Shown here: positions 28,333 to 39,218 of the stretch, in pieces
Numbering within the stretch: position 1 is the stretch's first letter
Layout: every line of letters begins with the position of its first letter
From: Colwellia sp. MB02u-6
GTDB taxonomy: Bacteria > Pseudomonadota > Gammaproteobacteria > Enterobacterales > Alteromonadaceae
Assembly: GCF_014077095.1 (NCBI RefSeq)
Contig: NZ_JACGVG010000036.1
Coordinates: forward strand, 124,001-188,000
Direction: 5' to 3'
DNA: 64,000 bases
Translations under genes and position numbers: made by a program
The notes under the pieces: model-generated
The model's database searches: none
What the model was told of the DNA's origin: nothing
What the model saw: only the letters and a program-made list of their open reading frames with translations

Positions 28333-28366
28333 AAAAAAAAGGCCCTGCCGAAGCAGAGCCTTTTAA
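28333..28366 (-). terminator. S10 operon terminator
   Basis: AAAAGGCCCTGC and GCAGAGCCTTTT form a stem with loop CGAA and one mismatch, 30 bp after the rpsQ stop. On the minus strand it is followed by a run of eight T. It separates the S10 and spc operons, which in E. coli are partly joined by read-through. Confidence 0.9.
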
Positions 28367-28395
28367 AAGTTCTTATTGTGAATTAGATCAAGCGA

Positions 28396-28647
28396 TTAAG
28401 CTTTCTCTAATACGCTTACCAAAGTCCAAGACTTAGTCTTAGAAATTGGTGCACATTCACGAATAGATACTAAATCACCAGCTGCACATTGGTTAGTTTC
28501 ATCATGCGCTTTCAACTTAGTTGAACGCGTCATGTACTTACCGTACATAGGGTGCTTAACACGTCGTTCGATCAGGACAGTGATAGACTTATCCATTTTG
28601 TCACTGACGACACGACCTTGTAGTGTACGAATTTTTGCTTCGCTCAT
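28396..28647 (-). CDS. rpsQ: 30S ribosomal protein S17
   Basis: This 83-residue protein starts [20 protein letters not shown] and has the OB-fold signature [18 protein letters not shown]. It is the last gene of the S10 operon and overlaps rpmC by one base. Confidence 0.99.
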   Translation of the reverse strand: MSEAKIRTLQGRVVSDKMDKSITVLIERRVKHPMYGKYMTRSTKLKAHDETNQCAAGDLVSIRECAPISKTKSWTLVSVLEKA

Positions 28648-28838
28648 TACTTACCTGCCTTCTCAGTTATGATAGTCTTAACACGCGCGATGCTACGGCG
28701 TACATTTCTTTGCAAATGAGTTTGCGTTAACTGACCTGTGCTTGCTTGCATGCGATAGTTAAACTGTTCGCGTAACAACTCAAGCAATTCAGCGTTTAGC
28801 TCTTCAATGCTTTTTTCTTTCAATTCACTAGCTTTCAT
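28647..28838 (-). CDS. rpmC: 50S ribosomal protein L29
   Basis: This 63-residue protein at the tunnel exit is two-helical, with [20 protein letters not shown] and [17 protein letters not shown]. It overlaps the rplP and rpsQ genes by one base each, suggesting translational coupling. Confidence 0.99.
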   Translation of the reverse strand: MKASELKEKSIEELNAELLELLREQFNYRMQASTGQLTQTHLQRNVRRSIARVKTIITEKAGK

Positions 28839-29251
28839 TACATCACCGTTCTAGTTACGAAAGTTGTTTTGAACGGAAGTTTAGCTGCCGCTAAAGCAAA
28901 TGCTTCGCGAGCAATCTCTTCCGAAACACCTTCCATTTCATAAAGAACACGACCAGGTAGAATTTGGCATACCCAATATTCCACTGAACCTTTACCTTTA
29001 CCCATACGAACTTCAAGAGGTTTTTTAGTAATTGGCTTATCAGGGAATACACGGATCCAGATTTTACCTTGACGCTTCACGTGACGAGTCATTGCTCGAC
29101 GAGCCGCTTCAATTTGACGCGCAGTCATACGACCACGTTCCATTGATTTTAACCCGAAAGTACCGAAGCTTACTGAACTACCTACATGTGCAAGACCGCG
29201 GTTACGCATTTTAAATTGCTTGCGGAACTTAGTACGTTTTGGTTGTAACAT
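28838..29251 (-). CDS. rplP: 50S ribosomal protein L16
   Basis: This 137-residue protein starts [19 protein letters not shown] and contains the signature [16 protein letters not shown]. It helps organise the A-site tRNA region. It is one base longer than expected only through overlap of stop and the next start. It lies 11 bp after rpsC. Confidence 0.99.
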   Translation of the reverse strand: MLQPKRTKFRKQFKMRNRGLAHVGSSVSFGTFGLKSMERGRMTARQIEAARRAMTRHVKRQGKIWIRVFPDKPITKKPLEVRMGKGKGSVEYWVCQILPGRVLYEMEGVSEEIAREAFALAAAKLPFKTTFVTRTVM

Positions 29252-29262
29252 TACTTATTCCC

Positions 29263-29961
29263 CTACTTACTGGTCTTGCGGTTAGGTTTTCTTTTAGGCT
29301 TAGCAGCTGGTTGCTCTACTTGTAATGGCATGTTGCCAATTACTTCGCCTTTAAAGATCCATACTTTGATACCGATAACACCGTAAGTGGTATCAGCACG
29401 CGCAATTGAGTAATCAATATCAGCACGTAAAGTGTGTAATGGAACACGACCTTCACGATACCATTCAGCACGTGCAATATCTGCACCGCCTAAACGACCA
29501 CTTACTTGTACTTTGATGCCTTTTGCGCCTAAACGCATAGCATTTTGTACAGCACGTTTCATCGCACGACGGAACATTACACGACGTTCTAATTGACTAG
29601 CGATGCTATCAGCAACAAGCTGCGAATCCATTTCTGGCTTACGCACTTCAGCAATGTTGATTTGAGCAGGAACACCAGCAATTTTAGAAACCGCTAAACG
29701 TAGTTTCTCAACATCTTCGCCTTTCTTACCGATTACAACACCCGGACGAGCCGTGTGGATTGTAACGCGGATAGATTTAGCTGGACGTTCAATTACAATT
29801 TTTGATAATGAAGCACGCTTAAGCTTTTCAGTTAAATATTCACGAACCAAATGGTCACCGTGTAAATTAGCTGCGAAATCTTTAGTACTTGCAAACCAAG
29901 TAGACGCGAAAGGTTTCGTGATACCTAAGCGAATACCATTTGGATGGACTTTTTGACCCAT
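29263..29961 (-). CDS. rpsC: 30S ribosomal protein S3
   Basis: This 232-residue 30S head protein starts [21 protein letters not shown] domain ([14 protein letters not shown]) is followed by the S3 C-terminal domain ([14 protein letters not shown]) and a basic tail. It lies 11 bp after rplV. Confidence 0.99.
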   Translation of the reverse strand: MGQKVHPNGIRLGITKPFASTWFASTKDFAANLHGDHLVREYLTEKLKRASLSKIVIERPAKSIRVTIHTARPGVVIGKKGEDVEKLRLAVSKIAGVPAQINIAEVRKPEMDSQLVADSIASQLERRVMFRRAMKRAVQNAMRLGAKGIKVQVSGRLGGADIARAEWYREGRVPLHTLRADIDYSIARADTTYGVIGIKVWIFKGEVIGNMPLQVEQPAAKPKRKPNRKTSK

Positions 29962-29972
29962 TCTAATATCTC

Positions 29973-30305
29973 CTAGCTATCAGATACAATCACAGTAATG
30001 TGACTTGTACGCTTAAGGATTCGATCCGCGCGACCTTTCGCACGAGGCTTAATACGTTTCATTGTTGGACCATCGTCAACCATAATAGTTTTTACGATAA
30101 GCTCGTCAATGTCTGCACCTTCGTTGTGCTCTGCGTTAGCAATAGCTGAATCAAGTACTTTTTTAACCAAAACAGCAGCAGATTTATTGCTGAATGTTAA
30201 GATCTCGAGTGCTTTTTCAACGTGCAAGCCGCGGATCTGATCCACAACTAAGCGTGCTTTTTGTGCAGAGCCACGGGCAAATTTATGTGTAGCAATAGCT
30301 TCCAT
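29973..30305 (-). CDS. rplV: 50S ribosomal protein L22
   Basis: This 110-residue protein lines the exit tunnel with its beta-hairpin, here [20 protein letters not shown]. The intact loop suggests no macrolide-resistance deletion. It lies 10 bp after rpsS. Confidence 0.99.
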   Translation of the reverse strand: MEAIATHKFARGSAQKARLVVDQIRGLHVEKALEILTFSNKSAAVLVKKVLDSAIANAEHNEGADIDELIVKTIMVDDGPTMKRIKPRAKGRADRILKRTSHITVIVSDS

Positions 30306-30315
30306 CTAATTTCCC

Positions 30316-30591
30316 CTATCTCTTCGCTTTCTTATCCGCGACATGGCCACGGTAAGTACGAGTTGGTGCAAATTCACCTAATTTGTGACCGATCATTTCA
30401 TCAGTTACAAATACAGGTACGTGTTGACGGCCATTATGGACGGCAATGGTCAATCCGATCATCGTAGGGATGATCATTGAACGACGAGACCAAGTCTTAA
30501 TTGGCTTTTTAATCCCGCTTTCCACCGCTGTCTCTACCTTCGTCAACAAGTGTAGGTCTATAAATGGACCTTTCTTGAGAGAACGTGGCAT
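30316..30591 (-). CDS. rpsS: 30S ribosomal protein S19
   Basis: This 91-residue 30S head protein starts [20 protein letters not shown] and has the signature [20 protein letters not shown]. It lies 28 bp after rplB. Confidence 0.99.
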   Translation of the reverse strand: MPRSLKKGPFIDLHLLTKVETAVESGIKKPIKTWSRRSMIIPTMIGLTIAVHNGRQHVPVFVTDEMIGHKLGEFAPTRTYRGHVADKKAKR

Positions 30592-30619
30592 GGTGATTCC
30601 TCTTTAATTAAAAGTACTA

Positions 30620-31444
30620 TTATTTAGCACGACGACGTACGATAAATTTATCGGTACGCTTGTTAGAACGAGTCTTGTAACCTTTAGTTGGTACACCCCA
30701 AGGTGATACCGGGTGACGACCGCCTGATGTTTTACCTTCACCACCACCGTGTGGGTGATCAACTGGGTTCATGGCAACACCACGAACAGTTGGTCGAACA
30801 CCACGCCAGCGTGAGGCACCAGCTTTACCCAAAGAGCGAAGCATGTGTTCAGCGTTGCCGATTTCACCTAAAGTAGCACGACAATCTGACTCTATTTTAC
30901 GCATTTCACCAGAACGAAGACGTAAAGTGACATAAGCACCGTCTTTCGCAACTAACTGCGCGTAAGTGCCAGCAGCACGTGCGATTTGAGCACCTTTACC
31001 TGGTTTAAGTTCGATTGCGTGAACAACACTACCTAATGGTGTGTTGCGAAGTGGTAAAGTGTTACCTGGCTTAATAGGAGCATCGACACCAGACTGGATT
31101 GAATCTCCAGCGCTTAAGCCTTTAGGGGCTAGGATGTAACGACGTTCACCATCAGCGTAAAGTACTAGTGCAATATTTGCACTACGGTTTGGATCATATT
31201 CCAAACGTTCTACTTTAGCAGGGATACCATCTTTATTACGTTTAAAGTCAACCATACGATAATGTTGCTTGTGTCCACCACCAATGTGACGAACAGTAAT
31301 GCGACCATTATTATTACGACCACCAGATTTAGACTTAGTGTCTAATAATGGTGCGTAAGGCTTACCTTTATGCAACTCCGTGTTTACCACTTTAACAACG
31401 TGGCGACGACCCGGAGAAGTAGGTTTACATTTAACTATAGCCAT
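30620..31444 (-). CDS. rplB: 50S ribosomal protein L2
   Basis: This 274-residue protein near the peptidyl transferase centre has [15 protein letters not shown] at the start and the invariant [18 protein letters not shown] near the C terminus, including the functionally important histidine. It lies 12 bp after rplW. Confidence 0.99.
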   Translation of the reverse strand: MAIVKCKPTSPGRRHVVKVVNTELHKGKPYAPLLDTKSKSGGRNNNGRITVRHIGGGHKQHYRMVDFKRNKDGIPAKVERLEYDPNRSANIALVLYADGERRYILAPKGLSAGDSIQSGVDAPIKPGNTLPLRNTPLGSVVHAIELKPGKGAQIARAAGTYAQLVAKDGAYVTLRLRSGEMRKIESDCRATLGEIGNAEHMLRSLGKAGASRWRGVRPTVRGVAMNPVDHPHGGGEGKTSGGRHPVSPWGVPTKGYKTRSNKRTDKFIVRRRAK

Positions 31445-31456
31445 TTTCGTAAACTC

Positions 31457-31759
31457 CTATGATTCCGCGCCAACGAAGTTGATTTCACTGCCTTCAGCAA
31501 GTGTAACGTATGCTTTTTTCCAATCGCTTCTGCGACCAAAACGAGCACCAGTACGTTTCACTTTACCTTTGACATTTAATGTACGAACACCATCAACTGA
31601 AACTTCAAAAAGTTTCTCAACAGCAGCTTTGATTTCAGCTTTAGTAGCAGTAGTGGCAACTTTGAAAACAACTGTGTTGTTAACTTCAGCAGCCATAGTG
31701 CTTTTCTCAGAAATGTTCGGTGCTAAAAGCACTTTCAGTAAACGTTCTTCGTTTATCAT
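31457..31759 (-). CDS. rplW: 50S ribosomal protein L23
   Basis: This 100-residue tunnel-exit protein docks trigger factor and SRP; it starts [20 protein letters not shown]. It overlaps rplD by 4 bases (ATGA type), so the two are probably translationally coupled. Confidence 0.99.
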   Translation of the reverse strand: MINEERLLKVLLAPNISEKSTMAAEVNNTVVFKVATTATKAEIKAAVEKLFEVSVDGVRTLNVKGKVKRTGARFGRRSDWKKAYVTLAEGSEINFVGAES

Positions 31760-32361
31760 CCTAACATCTCCTCAAGTTGCTTAACTGCTGATGCAGTCAT
31801 CAAAACTTTTTCGAAACCTACCAAGCTAACTGGGTCAATACCGTCTACGTCACGCACGTCAACTTTATACAAGTTGCGCGCTGATAAGAACAAGTTCTCA
31901 TCAACATCTGGAGTAACGATTAATACGTCTTTTAGCTCCAATGCGTTAAGTTTAGCTACTAACTCTTTAGTTTTTGGTGTTTCAACTGTAAAATTTTCTA
32001 CCACGATCAAGCGTTCTTGACGAACTAGCTCAGAAAGGATGCTTTTAATCGCACCACGGTACATTTTACGGTTTACTTTTTGGCTGTGATCCTGTGGCTT
32101 AGCAGCGAATGTTACGCCACCTGTACGCCAGATTGGACCACGACTAGTACCAGCACGTGCACGGCCAGTACCTTTTTGACGCCATGGTTTTGCGCCGCCA
32201 CCACTAACTTCTGAACGAGTTTTTTGAGCACGAGTACCTGCACGAGCACCAGCTGCATAAGCAACTACTACTTGGTGTACAAGAGCTTCATTAAACTCAA
32301 GTCCAAAAGTTGTTTCAGAAACTTCAAGAGCGCCTGAAGCGTCTTTTAATGCTAATTCCAT
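31756..32361 (-). CDS. rplD: 50S ribosomal protein L4
   Basis: This 201-residue protein starts [20 protein letters not shown] and has the tunnel loop [20 protein letters not shown]. In E. coli L4 also represses the S10 operon through the leader before rpsJ. ATG 32361 with AGGAGA upstream is preferred over the adjacent GTG. Confidence 0.98.
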   Translation of the reverse strand: MELALKDASGALEVSETTFGLEFNEALVHQVVVAYAAGARAGTRAQKTRSEVSGGGAKPWRQKGTGRARAGTSRGPIWRTGGVTFAAKPQDHSQKVNRKMYRGAIKSILSELVRQERLIVVENFTVETPKTKELVAKLNALELKDVLIVTPDVDENLFLSARNLYKVDVRDVDGIDPVSLVGFEKVLMTASAVKQLEEMLG

Positions 32362-32376
32362 CACAAATCTCCTGGA

Positions 32377-33015
32377 CTAGGCTTTAACAGCTGGTTTGAT
32401 GATTACGCTACCGTTGATTGCACCCGGAACCGCACCTTTAATAAGGAGCAAGTTACGTTCTACATCAACACGAACCAATTCAAGGTTTTGCGTTGTAACT
32501 TTTGCAGCACCCATGTGACCAGACATTTTTTTGCCTTTGAAAACACGACCTGGTGTTTGACACATACCTATCGAACCGTTTGAACGGTGAGATAGTGAGT
32601 TACCATGAGTTGCATCTTGCATTGAAAAATTCCAACGCTTAATACCACCTTGGAAACCTTTACCTTTTGAGGTGCCAGTAACATCTACTAATTTCGTGTC
32701 GTTAAATAACTGCACAGTGATTTCACTGCCAGCTACAAGACCTTCGCCTTCATCTGCATTTAAGCGGAATTCCCACAGGCCACGGCCTGCTTCGATACCA
32801 GCTTTCGCAAAATGACCAGCTGTTGGCTTGTTAACACGGTTAGCTTTTTTGCTTCCCGTAGTAACTTGAAGCGCCGAATAACCATCGTTGTCAACAGTTT
32901 TAACCTGAGCAACACGGTTCGCTTCAACTTCTAGGACGGTTACAGGAGTAGATACGCCATCTTCAGAGAAGATGCGAGTCATGCCCACTTTACGTCCAAC
33001 TAGACCTATAGTCAT
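32377..33015 (-). CDS. rplC: 50S ribosomal protein L3
   Basis: This 212-residue protein starts [20 protein letters not shown]. It has the conserved [14 protein letters not shown] and [16 protein letters not shown] stretches near the peptidyl transferase centre. ATG 33015 follows AGGAG by seven bases; the longer open frame upstream is rejected. Confidence 0.98.
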   Translation of the reverse strand: MTIGLVGRKVGMTRIFSEDGVSTPVTVLEVEANRVAQVKTVDNDGYSALQVTTGSKKANRVNKPTAGHFAKAGIEAGRGLWEFRLNADEGEGLVAGSEITVQLFNDTKLVDVTGTSKGKGFQGGIKRWNFSMQDATHGNSLSHRSNGSIGMCQTPGRVFKGKKMSGHMGAAKVTTQNLELVRVDVERNLLLIKGAVPGAINGSVIIKPAVKA

Positions 33016-33028
33016 GTTAAAACTCCTA

Positions 33029-33547
<519 letters not shown>

Positions 33548-33559
33548 CTATTTATTTAA

Positions 33560-34440
33560 CAACTTTAACACCTATAACTTTCTCGTTTCTAAATATAGAC
33601 TTGCCAGTCTAAGAAGGCTCAACTACATATGGATTGAAGGCTAGATCATCGATGATGCGTGTAGCGTAAAGTAGGTTGTCAGAATCAGAAATAATTGTGC
33701 TATTGTTGCAATCAATAATGTAACCAATAAGCCTTTAATAACTTGCCTGTGCGAAGTTAAGATCGACGCTAGCAAAATCGTCTCCTGCCATCGTACTTAG
33801 TCGCATGCTGATATAGATATGTTATCAAGCTAATCAGCTTCCCAACAGCCTAGTGAATTTAGTCTGTAAGAGCGTATAAATCTTGGTGGAGGACAAACAC
33901 GCTATAACATTGTGAACAATAGGCAAAGCCGTCCATAAATAGCTTGGATAGACAAGAGCGATGATTTTCTTCACTCATCGATGATTTATTACCTTGTCAT
34001 AAAGCTTCTCACCACTGTTGCCATTTAAGCAGTACTGAACCCGATGACTAAAAATGACACTAACCTTCAAGATTACACTATTATGGTATTATGGTATTAG
34101 CTCAATAGAGACTAATACTAGATGTATTTAATCTAGGCTAAAAATAATAGCTCAGGTGGTATAGCCAATATCAAAACACTGTCGACATACTGTCAAAGCA
34201 ATATTTAAAGCTATTTTACCTTGATTCAAATTTCATTACAGTTTTCAGTCGCTATATTTCATAGCCTTTCATTGCAGTTTTCACTCGCTATATTTAATAG
34301 CTTATATAAGCAGAGCTATTGGTTTGTTATTTTTTTATTTATTATCTCAATACCACTAAATATGCACCACAATTGATCTTTTTAACTGCACTGAGCAAAA
34401 ATTAGTAAACTTAAATGATTTTTTATGTCGATTCTTCTTG
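33560..34440. other. Long region without intact genes between S10 and fusA2 promoters
   Basis: About 880 bp have no open frame longer than roughly 40 codons. On the minus strand, 33612-33815 reads as protein-like sequence interrupted by one stop (MAGDDFASVDLNF..., then YIIDCNNSTIISDSDN...), and 33859-33978 is a 39-codon frame with a CxxC (FAYCSQCYS). These may be remnants of a lost gene. TTATGGTA is tandemly repeated at 34081-34096. No mobile-element end was found. Confidence 0.35.
34231..34302. repeat. 36-bp tandem duplication upstream of fusA2
   Basis: The unit at 34231-34266 is repeated at 34267-34302 with about four differences. Each copy contains CAGTTTTCA, then CGCTATATTT. The pair lies 210-280 bp upstream of the EF-G2 start, before its predicted -10 box. 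The effect on expression is unknown. Confidence 0.8.
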
Positions 34441-34448
34441 AGTAATGG

Positions 34449-34454
34449 TATACT
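34449..34454 (+). promoter_or_regulatory. Predicted fusA2 promoter -10
   Basis: TATACT at 34449-34454 is followed directly by CGCGCGC, a strongly GC-rich discriminator. The -35 is weak. Transcription would start near 34461, giving a 50-base leader. This indicates that the second EF-G gene has its own promoter. Confidence 0.5.
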
Positions 34455-34512
34455 CGCGCGCAAATTTTCAACAATTCCGCTTTTTTAGTAGCGACTTAAA
34501 TAGAGTAAAGTA

Positions 34513-36618
34513 ATGGCAGATTTATCTAAATACAGAAACATTGGTATCTTCGCTCACGTTGATGCTGGTAAAACCACAACAACTGAACGTATCCTTAAAC
34601 TTACCGGTCAGATCCATAAAACAGGTGAAGTACATGATGGTGAATCTACTACTGACTTCATGGAACAAGAAGCTGAGCGCGGTATTACCATCCAGTCTGC
34701 TGCGGTAAGCTGTTTTTGGGACGATCACCGTTTTAACGTAATCGATACTCCTGGTCACGTTGATTTCACCGTTGAAGTTTACCGTTCACTTAAAGTACTT
34801 GATGGCGGTATTGGTGTATTTTGTGGCTCTGGTGGTGTTGAGCCACAATCAGAAACTAACTGGCGTTATGCGAATGACTCAAAAGTTGCCCGTATTATCT
34901 TTGTAAACAAATTAGATCGTCTAGGTGCTGATTTTTATCGCGTTGTTAAACAAACTGAAACAGTACTTGGTGCTACCCCACTTATCATGGTGTTGCCAAT
35001 TGGTGAAGAAGATGAGTTTGTTGGTGTTGTTGACCTGCTTACCCGAAAAGCATGGATATGGGATTCAACGGGTCTACCAGAAAACTTTGAAATCACCGAT
35101 GTACCTGCAGACATGGTTGATAAAGTAGAAGAATACCGCGAAATGCTTCTTGAAACTGCTCTTGAGCAAGATGATGACCTTTTCGAAGCATATCTAGAAG
35201 AAGGCACAGAGCCATCTATGGAAGATATCAAACGTTGTATCCGTAAAGGCACACGTACTATGGACTTCTTCCCTACTTACTGTGGTTCTGCTTTTAAAAA
35301 CAAGGGTGTTCAAAACATTCTTGATGCCGTAGTTGATTATTTACCGTCACCAGTGGATGTTGATCCACAACCACTTACTGATGAAGAAGGTGAGCCTAAT
35401 GGTAAATACGCAATCGTTTCTGCAGATGAAACATTCAAAGCGTTAGCATTCAAAATCACTGATGACCGTTTTGGTACATTAACTTTCGTACGTATCTATT
35501 CAGGTACGTTGAAGAAAGGCGATAGCATTCTTAATGCTGCAACAGGAAAAACTGAACGTGTTGGCCGTATGTGTGAAATGCAAGCCGATGACCGTAACGA
35601 ACTTACTTCAGCACAAGCCGGTGATATCATCGCGATTGTTGGTATGAAAAGTAACGTTCAGACAGGTCACACATTATGTGATCCCAAACACCCAATCATC
35701 CTAGAAGCTATGGTATTCCCTAAGCCAGTAATTTCAATTTCTGTGACACCGAAAGATAAAGGTTCAACTGAGAAAATGGGTATTGCTATCGGTAAAATGG
35801 TTGCTGAAGATCCAACATTCCAAGTTGAAACTGACATAGATTCAGGTGAAACAATCTTATCTGGTATGGGTGAACTTCACCTAGATATCAAAGTAGATAT
35901 TTTAAAACGTACCTATGGCGTTGAATTAGCTGTTGGTAAACCACAAGTTGCTTACCGTGAAACTATTACTCAAGAAATTGATGATAGCTATACACATAAG
36001 AAACAATCGGGCGGTTCTGGTCAATTTGGTAAAATTGATTATATCATCCGTCCAGGTGAACCAAATTCTGGTTTTACATTCTCATCAAAAGTTGTTGGTG
36101 GTAATGTACCAAAAGAATTCTTCCCTGCTATTGAAAAAGGCTTCAAAGGCATGATGGATACTGGTGTTCTTGCTGGTTTCCCTGTACTTGACGTTGAAAT
36201 TGAATTATACGATGGTGGCTTCCATGCTGTCGATTCATCTGCCGTTGCATTTGAACTCGCTGCTCGTGGTGCTTTCCGCCAATCAATTCCAAAAGCTGGT
36301 GCCCAGTTAATCGAACCTATCATGAAAGTTGATGTGTTTACACCAGATGATCACGTTGGTGATGTTATTGGTGATTTGAACCGTCGTCGTGGCATGATCG
36401 CAGGTCAAGACGCTGGTGTTTCTGGTGTTCGTATTAAAGCTGATGTACCACTTTCAGAAATGTTTGGTTACATCGGAACTTTACGTACAATGACATCAGG
36501 TCGTGGTCAATTCTCTATGGAATTCTCTCACTACTCTCCATGTCCAAACAATGTAGCAGAAGCCGTTATTGCTGAAGTAAAAGAAATGAAAGACGCTAAA
36601 GCTAAAGCTAAAAAGTAA
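34513..36618 (+). CDS. fusA2: Elongation factor G-like protein, second EF-G (EF-G2)
   Basis: This 701-residue translational GTPase has all five G-domain motifs, including [12 protein letters not shown], the switch [10 protein letters not shown], and NKLDR. EF-G domains II to V follow, with [19 protein letters not shown] and the C-terminal [17 protein letters not shown]. It is clearly distinct from the canonical EF-G at 40472 (for example [17 protein letters not shown]). It is not in an operon: a terminator follows. Second EF-Gs are known in marine gammaproteobacteria, Pseudomonas and Vibrio, where their roles can differ (translocation versus recycling). Which role applies here is unknown. Confidence 0.93.
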   Translation: MADLSKYRNIGIFAHVDAGKTTTTERILKLTGQIHKTGEVHDGESTTDFMEQEAERGITIQSAAVSCFWDDHRFNVIDTPGHVDFTVEVYRSLKVLDGGIGVFCGSGGVEPQSETNWRYANDSKVARIIFVNKLDRLGADFYRVVKQTETVLGATPLIMVLPIGEEDEFVGVVDLLTRKAWIWDSTGLPENFEITDVPADMVDKVEEYREMLLETALEQDDDLFEAYLEEGTEPSMEDIKRCIRKGTRTMDFFPTYCGSAFKNKGVQNILDAVVDYLPSPVDVDPQPLTDEEGEPNGKYAIVSADETFKALAFKITDDRFGTLTFVRIYSGTLKKGDSILNAATGKTERVGRMCEMQADDRNELTSAQAGDIIAIVGMKSNVQTGHTLCDPKHPIILEAMVFPKPVISISVTPKDKGSTEKMGIAIGKMVAEDPTFQVETDIDSGETILSGMGELHLDIKVDILKRTYGVELAVGKPQVAYRETITQEIDDSYTHKKQSGGSGQFGKIDYIIRPGEPNSGFTFSSKVVGGNVPKEFFPAIEKGFKGMMDTGVLAGFPVLDVEIELYDGGFHAVDSSAVAFELAARGAFRQSIPKAGAQLIEPIMKVDVFTPDDHVGDVIGDLNRRRGMIAGQDAGVSGVRIKADVPLSEMFGYIGTLRTMTSGRGQFSMEFSHYSPCPNNVAEAVIAEVKEMKDAKAKAKK

Positions 36619-36642
36619 TTCTTTTACTTTTAGTCTTTTTAT

Positions 36643-36668
36643 AAAAGGATGCTTCGGCATCCTTTTTT
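36643..36668 (+). terminator. Terminator after fusA2
   Basis: AAAAGGATGC and GCATCCTTTT form a perfect 10-bp stem with a TTCG tetraloop, followed by TTATT. A strong rho-independent terminator. Confidence 0.92.
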
Positions 36669-36853
36669 ATTGCCTAAAGTATCATCAGCAAGCGCGTGCA
36701 AAATCTAGCCATCTGATAAAGCACATGATACTATTTTCTTTAAATACGATGTTATATGAATTTTTCATCCATTTGTTATTACTAACGTTATTACAGATAT
36801 TAGTACAGTCTATCCTTTGAATAATAAGATTCATCAAATAGGTATAAAATAGT

Positions 36854-38857
36854 ATGTTCAATTTTTTTAGTCGATCGATAATGCGCCAATTGGTGATTAC
36901 CATATCAAGTGCAGTTGCTATACTACTGGTTATTACCTCATTCTTTATTTTATCCAATGTTAGTGATAATACCAGAGAGCAACTTATCTCTGATATAGAG
37001 AGTATTGTTACGTTGCAATCAACCAAAGTGAAAGAATTTTTTGTCGCAAAAGGCCAAATAAATCATAGTGTATTTTCTAACCCCTTGGTTATTGATTGGT
37101 TTAATAACTACGATAAGCGACTTTCCAATATCAGTGATAATAAGCAATACCAAGATGTAACTCGGTATTTTAAATTCTTCTCAGAAAGAGACCCTGCAAT
37201 AAAAAGTGTATTTTTTGGTAGCGAAAATACCCATGAATATTTCGACTTAAATGGTCGTTATGATGATGAGAAATATTTCACCAATCAACGGCCATGGTGG
37301 TCAAGCAATCTTAGCGCAGCCACAATGTATGTTACTGAACCCGCAGTGGACAATAACGATGGTTCAATTTCAGCCACCATTACTTCGCCCTACTATTTAC
37401 CCGATGGACAATTATTAGGTATTGGCGGTATGGACATTTTAATTACCACCATAGGACATGATTTACTCGCCCCTATTAAATATAAAAACGAAGGAGAAGC
37501 CTTCTTAATAACAGACACAGGAAAATTAGTCTTCTTCCCTGGTTTTGATGATAACTTCAAACCAGGAGACTCTATCGCCAGTGTAGATAGTCAATTCTCA
37601 GACACATCCGGCTTTTCACAATTGCAAACGACCCTTGCGCAGAACGATAGTGGCATTACCCAGGTATCTCTTCGTGGCATAGACTATCAAGTCATTTTTA
37701 ATCAAGTGAAAAGTGAATATCCGCTAATGAATTGGAAACTTGGCTTTCTGGTCCCTGAGCAACTAATATCACAGCCAGTCGAAGCAGCTTTTAGGTCTTC
37801 TGTGGCTATTGTTATCGCGATTATTATTATGATTGCTATTGTGGTGTGGCTAAGCGTATTACCTTTCGTTAATCGCATAGCAAGCCTTAGAAATGCGATG
37901 AAAGACATTGCCGATGGCGATGGCGATTTAACCCAAAGAATAGCGCCATTAAAAAATGATGAAATTGGCAAGTTGGTTGATGAGTTCAATCTCTTTGTTG
38001 ATTCAATTCAACATCTGGTCAGCCAAACTATCATTATTACTAAAGAAGTGTCAGCTTCAAGTGACGCCGCAGAGAAAATCGGCAATAAAACAGTTCATAT
38101 AATTGAAGCGCAAAAACGAGAAATAGATCTTGTCGCCACCGCAGCCACCGAATTAGCTCAAACAAGCATCGACATATCTAACAATACCAGTTATTCAAAA
38201 CAATTGGTGACGAGAGCTGAAGAAAAAGTAGCGTTAGGCTCTGACGTTGTTAACCAAGCTACCATTGGCATTCAACAACTTTCAAATAATGTTGATGACG
38301 CATCACAAGTTGTGCAACAGCTAAAAACAGGCACACAAACCATTGGTGATGTTGTCACCGTAATACGCAGTATCGCTGAACAAACAAATTTATTGGCGTT
38401 AAACGCAGCCATTGAAGCGGCTAGAGCCGGTGAACAGGGCCGAGGCTTTGCTGTTGTTGCTGACGAGGTTCGCACCCTTGCTTCACGTACACAAGAATCT
38501 ACCGCAAATATCCAACGTATAATTGAAGAGCTACAAGCAACCGCGTTAAATGCAGTAGGAGTGATGGAGTCTAGCTGCCTACAGGCAGAAAATAGTGTCC
38601 AGCTAACACAGCAAGTACAGCAAGTATTAGCTGATATTGCCGAGGTTATTGGTCAGTTTCAGAGTCAAACATTTGAAGTAGCTCATGCAGTCGAGCAACA
38701 AGCCAATGTCGCTGAAGAAGTATCCAAAAACATTGAGAACGTCAGAGTGTTAACTGACGATACTGTTGATGTCTCCACAACAATGAAAAATAGTCTGACT
38801 AATTTATCTGATCAAGCTAATGCATTATCAAAAGTCGTAAACCAATTTAACGTTTAG
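36854..38857 (+). CDS. Methyl-accepting chemotaxis protein
   Basis: This 667-residue receptor senses a signal in the periplasm and controls CheA/CheW in the cytoplasm. An N-terminal membrane helix (about 12-35) is followed by a dCache-like ligand domain (about 40-300), a second membrane helix (about 312-338) and a HAMP domain (about 340-390). The signalling domain contains the highly conserved hairpin tip, [20 protein letters not shown] and [15 protein letters not shown]. The ligand cannot be named. There are no other chemotaxis genes nearby, which is usual for orphan receptors in marine bacteria. It faces the tuf gene convergently. Confidence 0.93.
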   Translation: MFNFFSRSIMRQLVITISSAVAILLVITSFFILSNVSDNTREQLISDIESIVTLQSTKVKEFFVAKGQINHSVFSNPLVIDWFNNYDKRLSNISDNKQYQDVTRYFKFFSERDPAIKSVFFGSENTHEYFDLNGRYDDEKYFTNQRPWWSSNLSAATMYVTEPAVDNNDGSISATITSPYYLPDGQLLGIGGMDILITTIGHDLLAPIKYKNEGEAFLITDTGKLVFFPGFDDNFKPGDSIASVDSQFSDTSGFSQLQTTLAQNDSGITQVSLRGIDYQVIFNQVKSEYPLMNWKLGFLVPEQLISQPVEAAFRSSVAIVIAIIIMIAIVVWLSVLPFVNRIASLRNAMKDIADGDGDLTQRIAPLKNDEIGKLVDEFNLFVDSIQHLVSQTIIITKEVSASSDAAEKIGNKTVHIIEAQKREIDLVATAATELAQTSIDISNNTSYSKQLVTRAEEKVALGSDVVNQATIGIQQLSNNVDDASQVVQQLKTGTQTIGDVVTVIRSIAEQTNLLALNAAIEAARAGEQGRGFAVVADEVRTLASRTQESTANIQRIIEELQATALNAVGVMESSCLQAENSVQLTQQVQQVLADIAEVIGQFQSQTFEVAHAVEQQANVAEEVSKNIENVRVLTDDTVDVSTTMKNSLTNLSDQANALSKVVNQFNV

Positions 38858-39035
38858 CCTAGGTGAAAATATTTTATAGACTCAAAACTGTCGTGGTCTG
38901 AATTCATGCCACGATTAACATACTACTTACAGGCTCACTTTCTGATAAAGCCAGCTGTTTTAAGTATTGTCCTCATAACCACTTTTGATTGATGATGATA
39001 GTAAAAATGATAGGTAAATACTATAACTCAGCTAC

Positions 39036-39063
39036 AAAAAAAGACGCCTAAGCGTCTTTTTTT
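39036..39063. terminator. Bidirectional terminator, outer copy (tuf A side)
   Basis: A-tract, GACGC, loop CTAA, GCGTC, T-tract. It lies between the convergent chemotaxis receptor and tuf genes and can serve either. A near-identical terminator follows at 39167-39197. Confidence 0.9.
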
Positions 39064-39166
39064 ATCCTGCTAATGTGTTTTAAAATCAAGCAATAATTCG
39101 TTAAGATAAGAGTGATACCACACCAGCAACTACTGACCTATTTCCACTTTACTATAGCTCAGCTGC
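39064..39166 (-). pseudogene. Vestigial copy of the tuf 3' end between two terminators
   Basis: About 60 bases here, beginning AAAATCAAGCAATAATT and including CACACCAGCAACTACTGACC, align with the last codons of tuf plus its stop and 3' flank (AAAATTAAGCGATAATTTTA, CACCAGCACCAACTGTACGACC). The same vestige follows the other tuf copy at 56528-56630. It is best explained as a tandem duplication of the tuf tail with terminator, followed by decay of the outer copy. Confidence 0.6.
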
Positions 39167-39197
39167 AAAAAAAAAGACGCCTAAGCGTCTTTTTTTA
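39167..39197 (-). terminator. Terminator of the str-operon tuf gene
   Basis: AAAAAGACGC and GCGTCTTTTT with loop CTAA lie 22 bp after the tuf stop. The long A and T tracts allow termination on both strands. Confidence 0.92.
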
Positions 39198-39218
39198 TTG
39201 TGTTAATGTCTTCTAAAA

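Noticed and set aside
36685-37026. 113-codon minus-strand frame before the chemotaxis receptor
   Set aside because: It overlaps the start of the receptor gene and has no ribosome site or recognisable motif.
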